Assembly: GCA_025618425.1 (NCBI GenBank)
Contig: CM046832.1
Span: forward strand, 69,919,707-69,983,706
DNA length: 64,000 nucleotides
Origin: Heliocidaris tuberculata
Lineage: Eukaryota; Echinodermata; Echinoidea; Camarodonta; Echinometridae
Direction of reading: 5' to 3'
In this document: piece by piece, positions 49,799 to 60,917 of the stretch
How positions within the stretch are numbered: position 1 is the first letter of the stretch
Layout of the letters: every line of letters starts with the position of its first letter
The notes under the pieces: model-generated
Databases searched by the model: none
The model's input: only the letters and a program-made list of their open reading frames with translations
Told to the model about the DNA's origin: nothing
Made by a program: the position numbers and the translations under genes

Positions 49799-50196
49799 TT
49801 AAAGTGATTTGGTAACTTTGTAGAGGTTTGATAAAATCTGAGCTGCCTGGCCTTACATGCTATCAGTGTATGCAATATGGTGTAAAAATGAAGCCCAGGA
49901 AAAAAAAAAGCACTTCAAAATCATCATGTGCTTCACAAAAGTAAACATATGCAAGTGACCGCAAATGCCAGACTCATTTTCCCTCATAGACTCAGTGTTA
50001 GACTAAAGCGTATGGCCATACGCTTTCGTAAATGGGAGTATTCAGTCATAGATATCTTAATAATAACATTATATATTTGAAAACCTTGCTATGCCTGGCT
50101 ATTTATTTATCATTCTGAACATCATTATACAAGACAGATATCAAAATTCAACAATTCATTAAATCAAGCCTCCACAAAGTTACCGAATCCCTTTAA
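49799..50196. mobile_element. TTAA-bounded MITE with a central 20-base palindrome
   Basis: TTAAAGTGATTTGGTAACTT and the complement of AAGTTACCGAATCCCTTTAA form the ends, both with TTAA. The match continues through TGTAGAGG / CCTCCACA. The perfect palindrome AAGCGTATGGCCATACGCTT at 50006-50025 lies within about 20 bases of the exact centre. Confidence 0.85.
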
Positions 50197-51830
50197 GATG
50201 GGACGAGAGGGACAAGAGGGTGTAACAGCACAAATAGGGGGAGAAAGAGAAAGAGAAAAAAAGACAGAGATAGAGCATGGGTGAAATGGTTAAAAAGGTA
50301 CTAGGGTAATGAATGAACAAGAACTTAGATGGAATATGTAGATCCAAAGATTTGAAATAGATGAGATAAATGATGGAAGAAAATCTTGTACAAGCAGAGA
50401 AGTTCTACAAGGAATGTAAAGAGAAATCTGCCAATAGAAGAGAAGATGCTTTCATTTGGTATGGAGGATGAATAAAGCAAAAGCAACAAAATAAAGAGCA
50501 GACTGGAGTGAAGGAAACTGTAATGATGCGAGGCCTGCTACCCTCCAGTAGCCAAGAAAACTCTTGTTCAGAGTTACGAAAACAAAAACAGAGGACAAGG
50601 GAATACAAGAAATAAAAGATAAAGTTGTAGAGAGGGTAAATCAACAACAACAGTGGAGAGAGAGTAATTTTGTGTTTGCTTGGATGCAATCTCCCAATCT
50701 TGTCACGTCAACCCGGCAGATTTCAGGGCATGTATTTCTTTGTCTGGGCGATCCTTAACTGCCCCAAACAAGCCTACAGTAATTGCCAACCCCAGAACAT
50801 TTGAGAACATGTTCTGATTCTGAGATGAGGTTAGAATGCTCAGAGGAAGATTGAAGGAAGGAGAGGGCAATGGATGGAGGGAGAGGGAGTGTGGAGGGTG
50901 GAGAAAGGTGAAACCAGTGGCAGAATTGACATGTCCTTCTTAGGATGATGTAAAACTCCTCCATGATTGTTTGTATAGTTTCAGTGGAAGAATTTCTTAT
51001 CACTCCCAGGTAGGAATTACTGATAACTACAGTATTGATATTCAAGAAATCATTAATTTTTCTTTTCATAGCCTCAGTATACAATAGGAGTATCATTTCC
51101 AAAGATTTTAATTTTTCTAAAACTTTCAAAACTTGTCACAGGTTTTGTTTTTTTTATGTATTGAGGAATTTTCAGGGGAGCAGAGATCAAACTAAAAATA
51201 AAATGTTATACAACCCTTGAGCTGAAAATATATTATATAAATATAAGAAAGCAACATAGAGACACTACTTCAAAAAGTGAAACAGGTTAAAAATCAAAGA
51301 GATTACCAGATTTGATTTCTTGTTAAACTGAATATCTTTTTATCTTCTATTCATATAAAATGTTTGTTCATTGGCCTAAAGGTGTTATCCAATTTTGTTT
51401 TAATTTCATGAAAATAAGATTTACTTTCTTTATTGCTAAAAGTTGTTGAAGTAAGTTGGTCTATAATTGTTACCAAATCATAGAATCAATCATACTGGAA
51501 AACTGTCATTTTGGTGCAAAAAATCGTATTTGTCTTTAAAAAAAAACTTCATGCATGTTTGAAAAAAATATTGTAAGATCAATATAGTAAGAAAAATCAC
51601 TTGAGTGAAATTAATTGATTTTTTTTTATTGCTGTGATGACACAGGGTTGAAAAACAATCTTTACAAATGACTTTATTGATTTTCTTTTTACACGTGCAT
51701 CATGGACCCTTTCCCCTCAGAAATTCCCTGTAAGCAAAGTTCTACAGTTTCTGCAAAACAACATTGCCTTTTGCCTCCCAAAATTAGTGGTAGATTCAGA
51801 CTTGGGGGAGGGACATTTCAAGCTCAGAGC
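50197..51830. other. Intron sequence, no recognised feature
   Basis: Purine-rich patches near 50240 and 50830-50920, otherwise AT-rich. No exon or element ends recognised. Confidence 0.5.
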
Positions 51831-51893
51831 CAAAAAGGTTTTAAATCTATGTAAAGTGATATGAGTTAACACCCATCTCGCTCTCAGCAGACG
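51831..51893. repeat. Short hairpin repeat, family H, copy 5
   Basis: AGCTCAGAGCCAAAAAGG is paired with AACACCCATCTCGCTCTCAG, sharing the GAGTTAACACCCATCT phrase with copy 4. Confidence 0.7.
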
Positions 51894-52190
51894 ATAGTAG
51901 AAATCTCTAACATGATAAGAAATGATTTAAAAGGGGTTCTCTAAATTTCCAGGGGTGCAAATGTCCTCTGTCTGCCCCCTCCTCACAGATCCGCCACTAA
52001 AGTTAGGATAAGATGAGACCAAAAGACGGTGAACTCTCTGAAGTAGTTTACCTTACATGAGATAGGGTTTCCAAAACCTTGGTCGGAATGAGCATCAAGT
52101 GTGACTTGGGGCTGTATAGGAGGCCTAGTGCAGCTAGAATTATAGTGCTTTTATCACATTATCCCCAGGTGCATGTGATCAGTGCATCTG

Positions 52191-52491
52191 TTAAAGGGAT
52201 ACGCCACCAGGCGGCCGTGGGGAAAGTCAGGATTGCGTAAGCCCCAATCACTCGTACACAAAGTTTGTACGTCGAACGCGTCCGTCGGACTACTGGGATT
52301 ACTTTTCGGACTGCACGAAGCCGACCGAATCTCGCACGAGAGCTCGAGCTCAGGCGGAGCGTACATGTTGCGCGGCGAACAGTCTGTCCGAAGTTTGCGC
52401 CCCGCTGGGCAACGGCATGAACAGGTAACGATCACGGTGCCCTCTCGCGTCATAAAAACGTCCATAATCTGCGGTTGAGTATCCCTGTTAA
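52191..52491. mobile_element. CpG-rich TTAA-bounded element
   Basis: TTAAAGGGATACGCC at the left and GAGTATCCCTGTTAA at the right give inverted AGGGATAC tips with TTAA edges. The interior is strikingly CpG-rich (GTCGAACGCGTCCGTCGGAC, CGCACGAGAGCTCGAGCTC), unlike the surrounding intron. Both strands have open frames across it, which is expected from GC-rich sequence. I do not recognise a protein. It may carry captured gene DNA. Confidence 0.7.
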
Positions 52492-52556
52492 GAGCCAGAA
52501 AGACGTTAGCTCTGTAGTACAGTATGTGAGGTAAAGCTCTTTTGCCTCTCAGCAGA
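52490..52556. repeat. Short hairpin repeat, family H, copy 6
   Basis: AAGAGCCAGAAAGACGTTAG is paired with TTTTGCCTCTCAGCAG. The TTAA element at 52191 abuts its left arm and seems to have inserted at or into this hairpin. Confidence 0.6.
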
Positions 52557-52581
52557 CTTTATATGTTTTATGTCAGCACCT

Positions 52582-53283
52582 GGGCCTATATTTATAAAAT
52601 CTTACTAAGCTAGTTGACAATTAATTGCATAAGTTACAGTACATGGCTGGTTGCCAACAAGGGTTATACGTCCATGCAAACATTTTTCGCCCCAGAATCA
52701 CGGTTTTGAAAGACATTTAGTTTAAAACAGTTGCGTTCATGCAATTTTTCATCGGTAGTAGAAATAAACGTGTTTGAGATCAAACATGAAGATAGGAAGA
52801 AAAAACTGATGATAGGAGGAAGAAACAAAGAATAACATAAGGAAAGATAGAAAGAGAAAAAAGATATTACAGGAGGAAATATAGAAACAAAAGATGAAAG
52901 AGAACTAAAAGCATTCAAACGATAGAAAAAATGATGATAGAGGGCTAAAAACAAAGAGTAACATAATGAAATATTTTTGAGAAAGAAGAAGATGAAAAAA
53001 GAAAAATAAGAAAATGTATAACAAAGAAGAAAAAGTTGACCTTTCCTTCTTCGGTCAAACTGCAAATTAGCGTTTTATTTAATAGACCTTCATTTAATGA
53101 GAATGGTCAAATGCGAAGCTTCATATGAGCGAGAATCAGCATTGATGTGAAATTGCTTGAACGCTCTCCACAAGAAAATGTGTTTTAAAACAGCATTTTG
53201 TATCGTGATTCATGTTTGTGATTCTAGCTTCAAAAATTGCTTGAACGCACCCTAGGCCTATTAAGGTTTTATAAATTTGGGCC
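52582..53283. mobile_element. Inverted-repeat element with GGGCC ends
   Basis: GGGCCTATATTTATAAAATC at the left and the complement of GGTTTTATAAATTTGGGCCC (in part) at the right are inverted tips, extending through TTACTAAG / CTATTAAGG. The interior has inverted GCGTTCATGCAATTTT / AAAAATTGCTTGAACGC arms around purine-rich filler. The left end also recurs alone at 27885. Confidence 0.75.
53062..53110 (+). repeat. 49-base block duplicated at 57132-57180
   Basis: GCAAATTAGCG then TTTTATTTAATAGACCTTCA and ATTTAATGAGAATGGTCAA stand here and at 57132-57180 (GCGAATTAGCC...) with only two differences that I can see, in the same orientation about 4 kb apart. This copy lies inside the 52582 element. 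Confidence 0.9.
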
Positions 53284-55628
53284 CTAGTTTCTAAACATTA
53301 ACTATTTGATGATGGGAAATACACACCACTGAGTCAGTGAGACTTGATCAGAAAATTATTTGGCAACTTCTAGTAGTGCAGGAATCTTATTTATTCATTT
53401 ATTTAAATATCAATAATGTGTTTTCGTTTAGGAGCTAAGTGAAATTTGATAAATGAATGTACAATATGACAAAAGTAAACCAATTATCTTTCCCAGAATC
53501 TCCATCATTTATGTAAATGAATGTGGCCCCATTTTTATATCATTACTCTTTTCTTACGAAGAAGGAACAGAAGAAGAGAGAATTTGCAGAGTAGGTGCCA
53601 TTATATTCTTAATCCTGTTTAAATTGTAACTGAAGAGGGCACTATACAACATAGGTCTTGTGATCACACTCAATGCCTTATTGATGGTAGAATAATACAA
53701 AAACATTTTCTTTTACCCAGGGGGAGTGGGGGAGGTGATGTAGCATTATTGAAATATTGTTTTCAATGCATTCCATAAATCATTGCTATTGTGAGATTTA
53801 TGTCATGAATTGATACAGAATGCTTCAATGTTTAGTTACACATGTACATGTAGATAGGGCCTGAGATTTATATGGAAAAAAAAAATTTAATAATTGTATT
53901 ATCAACCAGCATGAATTAATTACAAGCATTACTGAGTGAGATTTATGTCATTTGTACTTTTTCTTAAAGTTGACTTTACCTTGTAAGAAAAATAAAAAAA
54001 CAGAAATTGTGGTTGGATACTCTGAATGATTTTCCACATTGTCTTGTATTAGACAAGAGAGGGCACCAGACCTAAGCAAACACACAGGTATACTATTTAT
54101 TGGTTTCTGTCAGTATAGTTTTTCTTCTGTTTATTTCTGTTTGAGTTCTCTTGTAGATGTTTCATTTTTAAAATTTAAGAACAGTCTTCTTTGTTTTATT
54201 TTGATTTTGTTCATAAGTTTATTTGAATTGCTATTCAAATATAATATTTTGATGGGTTAGCAACAGTTAATATGTTATCAGAGAAGAATATGTCTTTGTT
54301 TATTGTAAATAATTCTAATTTTGACATATAATGGCAATGTGGAATGTCTTTTCTACCTGCTGTCAACCATTCACAAGAGTTTATTAACCTTAGACCCTGG
54401 GAACAAATTAGCCAATGAAACATGTTCTTAATTTGACCCTCAATCAAATCATCACTGTCAGATCGTCTAATTGGTCAATTAGCCAGGGTAACAAACATGC
54501 CTGAATTTCCTTATTGTTTTGACTGAATGATGGTTGAAATAAGGCATGGAGGTGTTGATACAGGGTAGGAAATTAGGACCGTTGTTATAACAACAGGAAG
54601 ATTAGCACTAATGACCACCTAAGCTTTAGATGAGAGGTCTCATTATGGCGTGAAAAGCTAGTTTTGATGACAAATTTGATTAAATTGGATGAATCGATGC
54701 TTGAAGTTGACCTGATGGGGTCATAGGCGTTGTTTTGTTGGCCAGTTGTGAGGCAGGTGTTATGAAGTGTGCCAGACCATGGCCAGACATTGAAGGACCG
54801 GGTGACTGGTCAAGAATTTAGTTATAAATACAAACAGAAATTATTGATAGATTAGTACTTGAATTGTCATTATTCCAAAGGGTTGATGGTTGAATATAGC
54901 TACCGAGGGCAGCGATCCCCCGGGGAACGTGTCCCTCCAGAAATTTTGAAGTTTGTACAGCAGCCAATGGTAAAGGCTAGTCACATCCCCCGGCCGTGAC
55001 AAGAAATTGCACATGATTGCTACTACATAATTTCCATAGAAATTGCCTTGATATCTTCCTTGCATTATGAATGAAATTTTTTTAAAATTTGTAAGGAGAA
55101 AGGATATTGTAAAGTCAGTCAGCTAATTACAAAAATATCATGTTTAGAACCACAGTTCTAGATATCATTGCATTTTTTCTATATGTACAATCTAAATCCT
55201 GAGCATAATTAAGATGGAATGTGAACCAGTTCGAAAGTAAGAAAATGTGTAAATCAAAAACCAATTTTATTAATTTCTCTGGCAAAGGTAGAGAAATATA
55301 TTCCAATTTTGTAGGAGAGTTTGATAAAAGATTGTTTTATTGGGACATAACTGCTGGTGCAAGGATGGGAGGAAACAATCAATTTGTACAATTTCCACCC
55401 ATATATCCGGAGCGACTTGACAGAGAGAATTTGAAGGCACAGTCTGGGATGTAACTCTTTCATTGTTACCCAACTGGTTCCAAGGATTGTTGATTTGTTA
55501 AACATATCAGGATTAGTTCTGCAATCGGATTGTGCTTTGTGAAGAAATCCTTGTGCAAAATGAGAAAAGGATAATCTTCTTTTCTCCCTTTTCATTGATT
55601 GTCTATTTGCATCTTTGGTGTGCTCTAT
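53284..55628. other. Intron sequence with a palindrome cluster
   Basis: No exon or transposon pair seen. The interval 54440-54800 is more complex than the flanks and holds the palindromes listed at 54467-54594. Confidence 0.5.
54467..54594. promoter_or_regulatory. Cluster of palindromic, homeodomain-like motifs
   Basis: CTAATTGGTCAATTAG at 54467-54482 has two inverted CTAATTG arms spaced by two bases, a paired homeodomain-type site. GTTGTTATAACAAC at 54581-54594 is a perfect 14-base palindrome. Short palindromes arise by chance in AT-rich DNA, so an enhancer is only a possibility. Confidence 0.25.
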
Positions 55629-56202
55629 TTTTCACCACTCATTTGTGACTTGACATTCCACTTACAGATTTTTAAAAAATCACAGCACCTGAGCATTGTT
55701 AGTGTTTTGCAATTTTACCTACTGAAAAATCAAAGAAAACTCTATGACACTGTTGCCATCCCCTTTATGTTGATATTAAACTTCTTATTTCTTGTATTGG
55801 AAAGGAATTTGAATTCAAACTTGTTGATTATGGTCACAGATTGTTCTTCTTGTATCAAAAGATACATGAACCAGATATTTTGATGTAAGGTCCTTGATTT
55901 CCATTGAATTTTAAAGTAAACACTTGAAAGAAAGATAGAGTTGAGCCAATGCTCAACTCTGTATCTTTTTGCTTATATTTCTAAAGCTCATTGCTCTGCA
56001 ATCTCACAAATGTATGCACTCTCAACCTTCTGTTGGTTTTACATGCATCAGTTTTACTTGGAATTAAAACCTGGCCAGGATCTAAATTATTTTTCACCAC
56101 TCATTTGTTTACTAGATATTCCACTTACAGATTTTTAAACAGTAACAGCAGCTTACCATTGTGAAGTTTTTTGCAATTTTACCTACTGAAAAATTAAAGA
56201 AA
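55629..56202 (+). repeat. Direct duplication of a ~112-base block 462 bases apart
   Basis: 55629-55740 and 56091-56202 share TTTTCACCACTCATTTGT, TTCCACTTACAGATTTTTAA and GCAATTTTACCTACTGAAAA in the same order and orientation. Between them lies the hairpin AGATAGAGTTGAG / CTCAACTCTGTATCT at 55932-55965. Confidence 0.85.
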
Positions 56203-56250
56203 TCTAACTAAATTTTTTTGAGCTCAATATACCAAAACTATATATGGGCT

Positions 56251-56440
56251 TTAAAGGGAAGGTGGAGTTCTGGGAAAGGTGAAAAATAATTTGTGAGCTT
56301 TCTCATTCTTCTTATTTCAGTTTTGAAGAACATCATAGTAGAAATGTCCCCTGAAAAGGACTGCTCTTCAAATGCCCTCATATTAGAAATATGACGAGAA
56401 ATAGCTGAAATGTTTGGGCCGAACATTCATGTCACACATA
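56251..56440 (-). mobile_element. Truncated MITE, family D, copy 3
   Basis: Begins TTAAAGGGAAGGTGGAGTTC and reads as the reverse complement of the right half of the 13378 element (GAACATCATAGTAGAAATGT, CAGCTGAA/TAGCTGAA, GAACATTCATGT). The opposite terminal repeat is missing. Confidence 0.8.
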
Positions 56441-57429
56441 TTTTATATCATGATATACTTCATATAATTTCATCTTCGGCCCCATTAGAGTTCGGCCATT
56501 TTTTTCCGGGAAGTCCAGGACTTAGCATTTCAAAGCGGACTCGATATAATTCTTTTCATGCTTGTTTACATTGCATGGCCTATGATTAAGCTGACTTTGT
56601 AATTTGTGTTTGCACATCTTGAGTGTCAACAAGTGATGCATCATTTTGTAAACAGCGCGGTAGACTGAACTTTGGAAATATAATAGAGTCTGAGATTTTA
56701 TCTATTATGTAGATAATGATTACTAGTCTGAAATTATTCAATTAATGATGAGATTTCTATCTCCTATTTATGTTGTATAGAGGAGGTCACTCCTAATATT
56801 CTCTTGGAAAAAAAAAGCTGCGTGCTTACCTAGTTTCATACAAAATTTTCTGAACAAAATGCACGTTCATGACCAATATAAAATTCACAAATGAGTAGCA
56901 TGCTCCATAAAATGTTTATATTGGCAGGAGTATGATCTTCTGCCTGTACTTTCATTGAACATTTCCTAATTTAGGCATCAGCCTTTCCTCAGTGTATCAT
57001 TGTGAATTTAAACAAAATTAGTACCAATTTTTTATGAAAATATGTAATCCATGAATTGTGTGAATACAAGTGGTTATTTGTCATTCTGTGGCCTCTATCC
57101 TTAATACTTGTCATAACAAATGGATCTGTATGCGAATTAGCCTTTTATTTAATAGACCTTCATTTAATGAGAATGGTCAATAAAGTGTTATTGCCTGGCA
57201 ATGCCAATGAATTGAGTCCAATTCTGTTAAGATGGTTAAGTATGGTATGTATTTGATGTCAGAGTGTCATCTGAATGGAACCTTCATGTTGGAATGCAAA
57301 TTATACTTATGAATAATAGATTCATTCAGGCTCTACATTTTTCATCCCCCGTCTGTAATGAGGAGGTAAATGGCCTCGTAGATGAAAGCGAGATATTGAT
57401 GAGATGTGTTCATTAACTAGAGTGGTCTA

Positions 57430-57750
57430 CCCAAGAGATTAGAGCATCAATTACTTTCTCATTAATCAGTGGTAAAACATGGAGCCATGTAAAGAAGATC
57501 AATTATTTTTCTTATTCGGTGGTAAAACATGGAGCCATGTTCATACTTTATGAATAAGAGGATCAGTAACTTTCTCATTAATCATTGGTAAAACATGGAG
57601 CCATGTTCATACATAATGAATAAGAAGATCAATTATTTTCTAATTCACTGGTAAAACATGGAACCATTTTCACACGTTACAGATTAGAGGATCAATTACT
57701 TTCTCATTGATCAGTAGTAAAACATGTAGTTATGTTCACAAATCATCAAG
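57430..57750. repeat. Minisatellite, about five units of 50-66 bases
   Basis: GGTAAAACATGGAGCCATGT recurs at about 57471, 57521, 57587 and 57650, with a decayed copy at 57717. Between repeats lie ATGAATAAGAGGATCA and ATTACTTTCTCATTAATCA variants. Unit spacing is 50, 66, 63 and 66 bases. Confidence 0.92.
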
Positions 57751-57824
57751 CAGAGCTAAATTGTTGTGAATTTGTAAAAACAGATATATGGATAGCATCT
57801 TTTACTAAAGGCAGTCATAATTAT

Positions 57825-58204
57825 CAGTCGCAGCCTAGCTCCATCCTACCTTCAAGAACTTATTTCTCTCTGTTCATCATCTTCAGCAAATGGACGTTCC
57901 ACTGCCCATCTCCCGGACCCAGTACCATGACTTGTTATGGCGATCGTGCCTTTTCTTCCCTTTTCCCAAAACTCTGGAACAATCTTCTGTCTATACATTT
58001 GTGAGACCTCCATCATAGAATCTTTCAAAACACTTTTTAAAACTCATCTTATTAGGCAATCGTATTATTAGTTAATTTGTGTTTGTATTCGTTCTTCCAT
58101 GTTCTTTATCTTTCTCTCTTCTTCTCTTCTTTCTTAAAAATTCTTTCCTGCGCTTAGAAATTGTATTAAGCGCAATATAAATGTCATGTATTATTATTAT
58201 TATG
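57825..58204 (+). mobile_element. 3' fragment of a non-LTR retrotransposon (LINE)
   Basis: An in-frame segment reads TCYGDRAFSSLFPKLWNNLL, matching the conserved GDRAFS-x-x-x-P-x-LWN-x-LP motif near the C-terminus of reverse-transcriptase proteins of CR1/L2-like LINEs. A stop and frame change follow. The next frame continues ESFKTLFKTHLI, the usual end of such proteins. The 3' end has GCGCAATATAAATGTCATGT then (ATT)n, a typical tail. Heavily truncated and broken; not functional. Confidence 0.85.
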
Positions 58205-58969
58205 TTGCTTCTATGTATAACTTTCTCAGAAAAGAGTGTATCTAAAAATAAACATATTTTTTTGCAAGTGATTTGCACAAGTGCATTAAAAAAAGGACAT
58301 TATATTAGACAGAATTCATTGCTACTTTGCATTGTCAAGACTTTCCATTTATTGTATGCTAGATTTTCTCCTTTTTAAAATTTGTTTTTAGACTGTTGCT
58401 TATAGGTGTTTGTTTCAAAGGTTTATACACAAACCTCTTATATTTAAATCTTATGTTACATGTTATTATTAAGAAATAATGCATCAAGAGGACTTGTTTA
58501 ATATCCATATATCAAAATAAGGATGGGATTCCTATTCAACAAATTGCCTGTATAGACTTTTGAAACTCTTAGGAAATAGTGTGAATATTCTTGCTCTTAC
58601 ATCAAAAGTAATTTGTTGTTCATTTAGCTTGCCAATCTGAAAATATATTGAAGCTCATATGGAATGATGCTCTAACACTAACTGTTGATCATGCGATTAT
58701 GTATTGTCATCTATTACAAAAGTTAGTGGAGTAGAGTTGATCAATTGTTGTTTAACTGGCCTCATTACGCTAAAAGCAAGTCCATGGAGACAGCTCTTTT
58801 CTGTAACTCATAAAAATGCATCTATTAATTGAGAGTGAGATGGAGTGAGAGATGAAGACAGGCATGGTAAATATATCTATATGAGATACTAGTAGACTGG
58901 GGGCCTTTGAAATGTGAGAGGTCATGAAATACACGTATTATGCAACTTGTAGACATCATCAACATCATT

Positions 58970-59007
<38 letters not shown>

Positions 59008-59509
59008 GGTCATCATCATTATCATTGTTATCATCACCATCAACACAATATTGATCATTATCCTTGTCATCATTAAATGACTAGTGATTTTGATATCATT
59101 GAACCACAATAATGTATTATATTTGCAAACAAAGGCATCTGCAACCCTGTTTTGGTATCTCTCAACATCTAGTTCTGGATGGATGTATTAGCCACTGGGT
59201 TGAAAATTAGGCCATCTGTCTGGATGCTAATCTTCCAAAGTCAGCCTTCAATTTCTGATATCTTCTCCTATTTTTAAATGACATTTCTAGATCAAATCAC
59301 GTCTTTGCCTGCTTCTTATTAGACATGTCTTTTACTAACAAATGTCTTGTATGAGAAATATGCAGGATTATAGAAAAAAAATAGGATTAGAAGTAGATGA
59401 GGTGGTTATAAATTCATGGAGATCATTTATTTGGAATCATGGTGTATGGAAAAGAAATATCTAGCTTTGTCATGTTGAACTAGTCAACATCTTCTACATA
59501 TTTCTTCTT

Positions 59510-59540
<31 letters not shown>

Positions 59541-60917
59541 GTCATTTGATCTTTCCTTCTTCATAAATTTGTGTTTCAGCCTCTCTAAATCTTCTCTTTC
59601 TTCTAATTCTTTCTCCAGCAGTTAAATCAAAATGATAAATAGACTGTAAAGTGAGTTTTAATTACTGATATGGTTGATGCCCCCTCCTATAATGCCCTTT
59701 TAGATAAAGGGCATACATCATATTCATCTCCGATCATGCCTTCCTTGCTAACCACACAAACTGTACCAACAGGCAAATAAACACAGCCCAAAATCTGGTC
59801 CTTCCACATGAGTGCATCCAGTCTTTCACACAAAGAAAAGAAGATAACAACAATAACAACAGCACCAGGGTCAGCATGGCATTCCTGTCTCGCTTGTTAC
59901 ATTACTCTAGTGAGTGCGTTGTGGCGCTGCATTGTTCCCAACACACTGCCACCAATAATACACTTGTCGCGGTGGCTTCGTTCATTCACCATTCACTCGG
60001 TTACTTTGCTTCACTGGCTGGGGTTGCTCTCTCTGTGTGTGTTGTGTTAAAGCCCAGTGCACTGGCCAGGGCAATTTCATTGTGGTGAAGAGTGCGCTTG
60101 GTATGTACATGTATGCATGAGGGACTGTGACTGACTGACTGACTGACTGACTGGTTCCTCACATGTATGGATGGTGTAGGACGGAGCAGCTGATGCTGTC
60201 GTAATCAGAATACCAGCATGTATTCAGTACTTCAGTACTGAGAATTCAGTAGGAGGTATAACTTTACGTGGATAACATTGAAGGAACCAAACTGGATGCT
60301 TATTGTGGATTTACTAAGTTCTACACATGTTCTAGGGCTTCTTCACTGTGTTTTTTGTATGCACCTGGAGAGAGATTGGCCATAGTATCGGATCATGCTT
60401 AAAATTGGCTACATTAGATGTGAGCTCTCATCGTCTTCTGAAGTTCTGGATAGCATTCAATTGTTGAACTGAGGCTGGACTTCCACCCACTGCCATCAAT
60501 GGGATAAATGCTCTTTCAGTTCATGATTGTCCATTGTTTATTACTGGGTCCAGTTGGTGCAGTGTGTGATTTAGACCGGTAGTATCCTGTGTAACATCAT
60601 CAATTACACATAAACCATCAGTGACCATGATCAGGATGTAGAACTTGACCCAGTGACCCTGTTTTATTTGTAGACTTTTTGGACCCCACTGTTTGTCAAA
60701 CACCATTCATCTTAACCCTACCCAAGACAGGAAAATACGGATCAAATCACGGCCGTTTATGTACCTTCTGACTGACTTCTTATGAAAAGTTGGACATTTT
60801 CTTTCGGTACTGTCAGCGAATAATATTCAAAATGGTATCCTACCAAATAAGTAGACAGAAACAGTAAGCTTGTGACTTACAGAAACTTATTTTAACAGTA
60901 TTGTGGATTTACATGTT
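58205..60917. other. Intron sequence upstream of the second candidate first exon
   Basis: Microsatellites at 58968-59007 (CAT)n, 59513-59540 (CT)n and 60126-60153 (GACT)n. The interval 59860-60099 is richer in GC and CpG and ends TGCGCTTG|GTATGT, a possible donor. It could be a 5' UTR exon of a transcript joining an acceptor-like TTTTAACAG at 60898, just before the candidate coding exon. This is speculative. Confidence 0.4.

Noticed and set aside
52154..52478. Cys- and Arg-containing overlapping frames on both strands
   Set aside because: Both fall within the CpG-rich TTAA element; openness on both strands reflects base composition, and no family was recognised.
58825..59109. Poly-Met minus-strand frame
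   Set aside because: Translation of the (CAT)n microsatellite.
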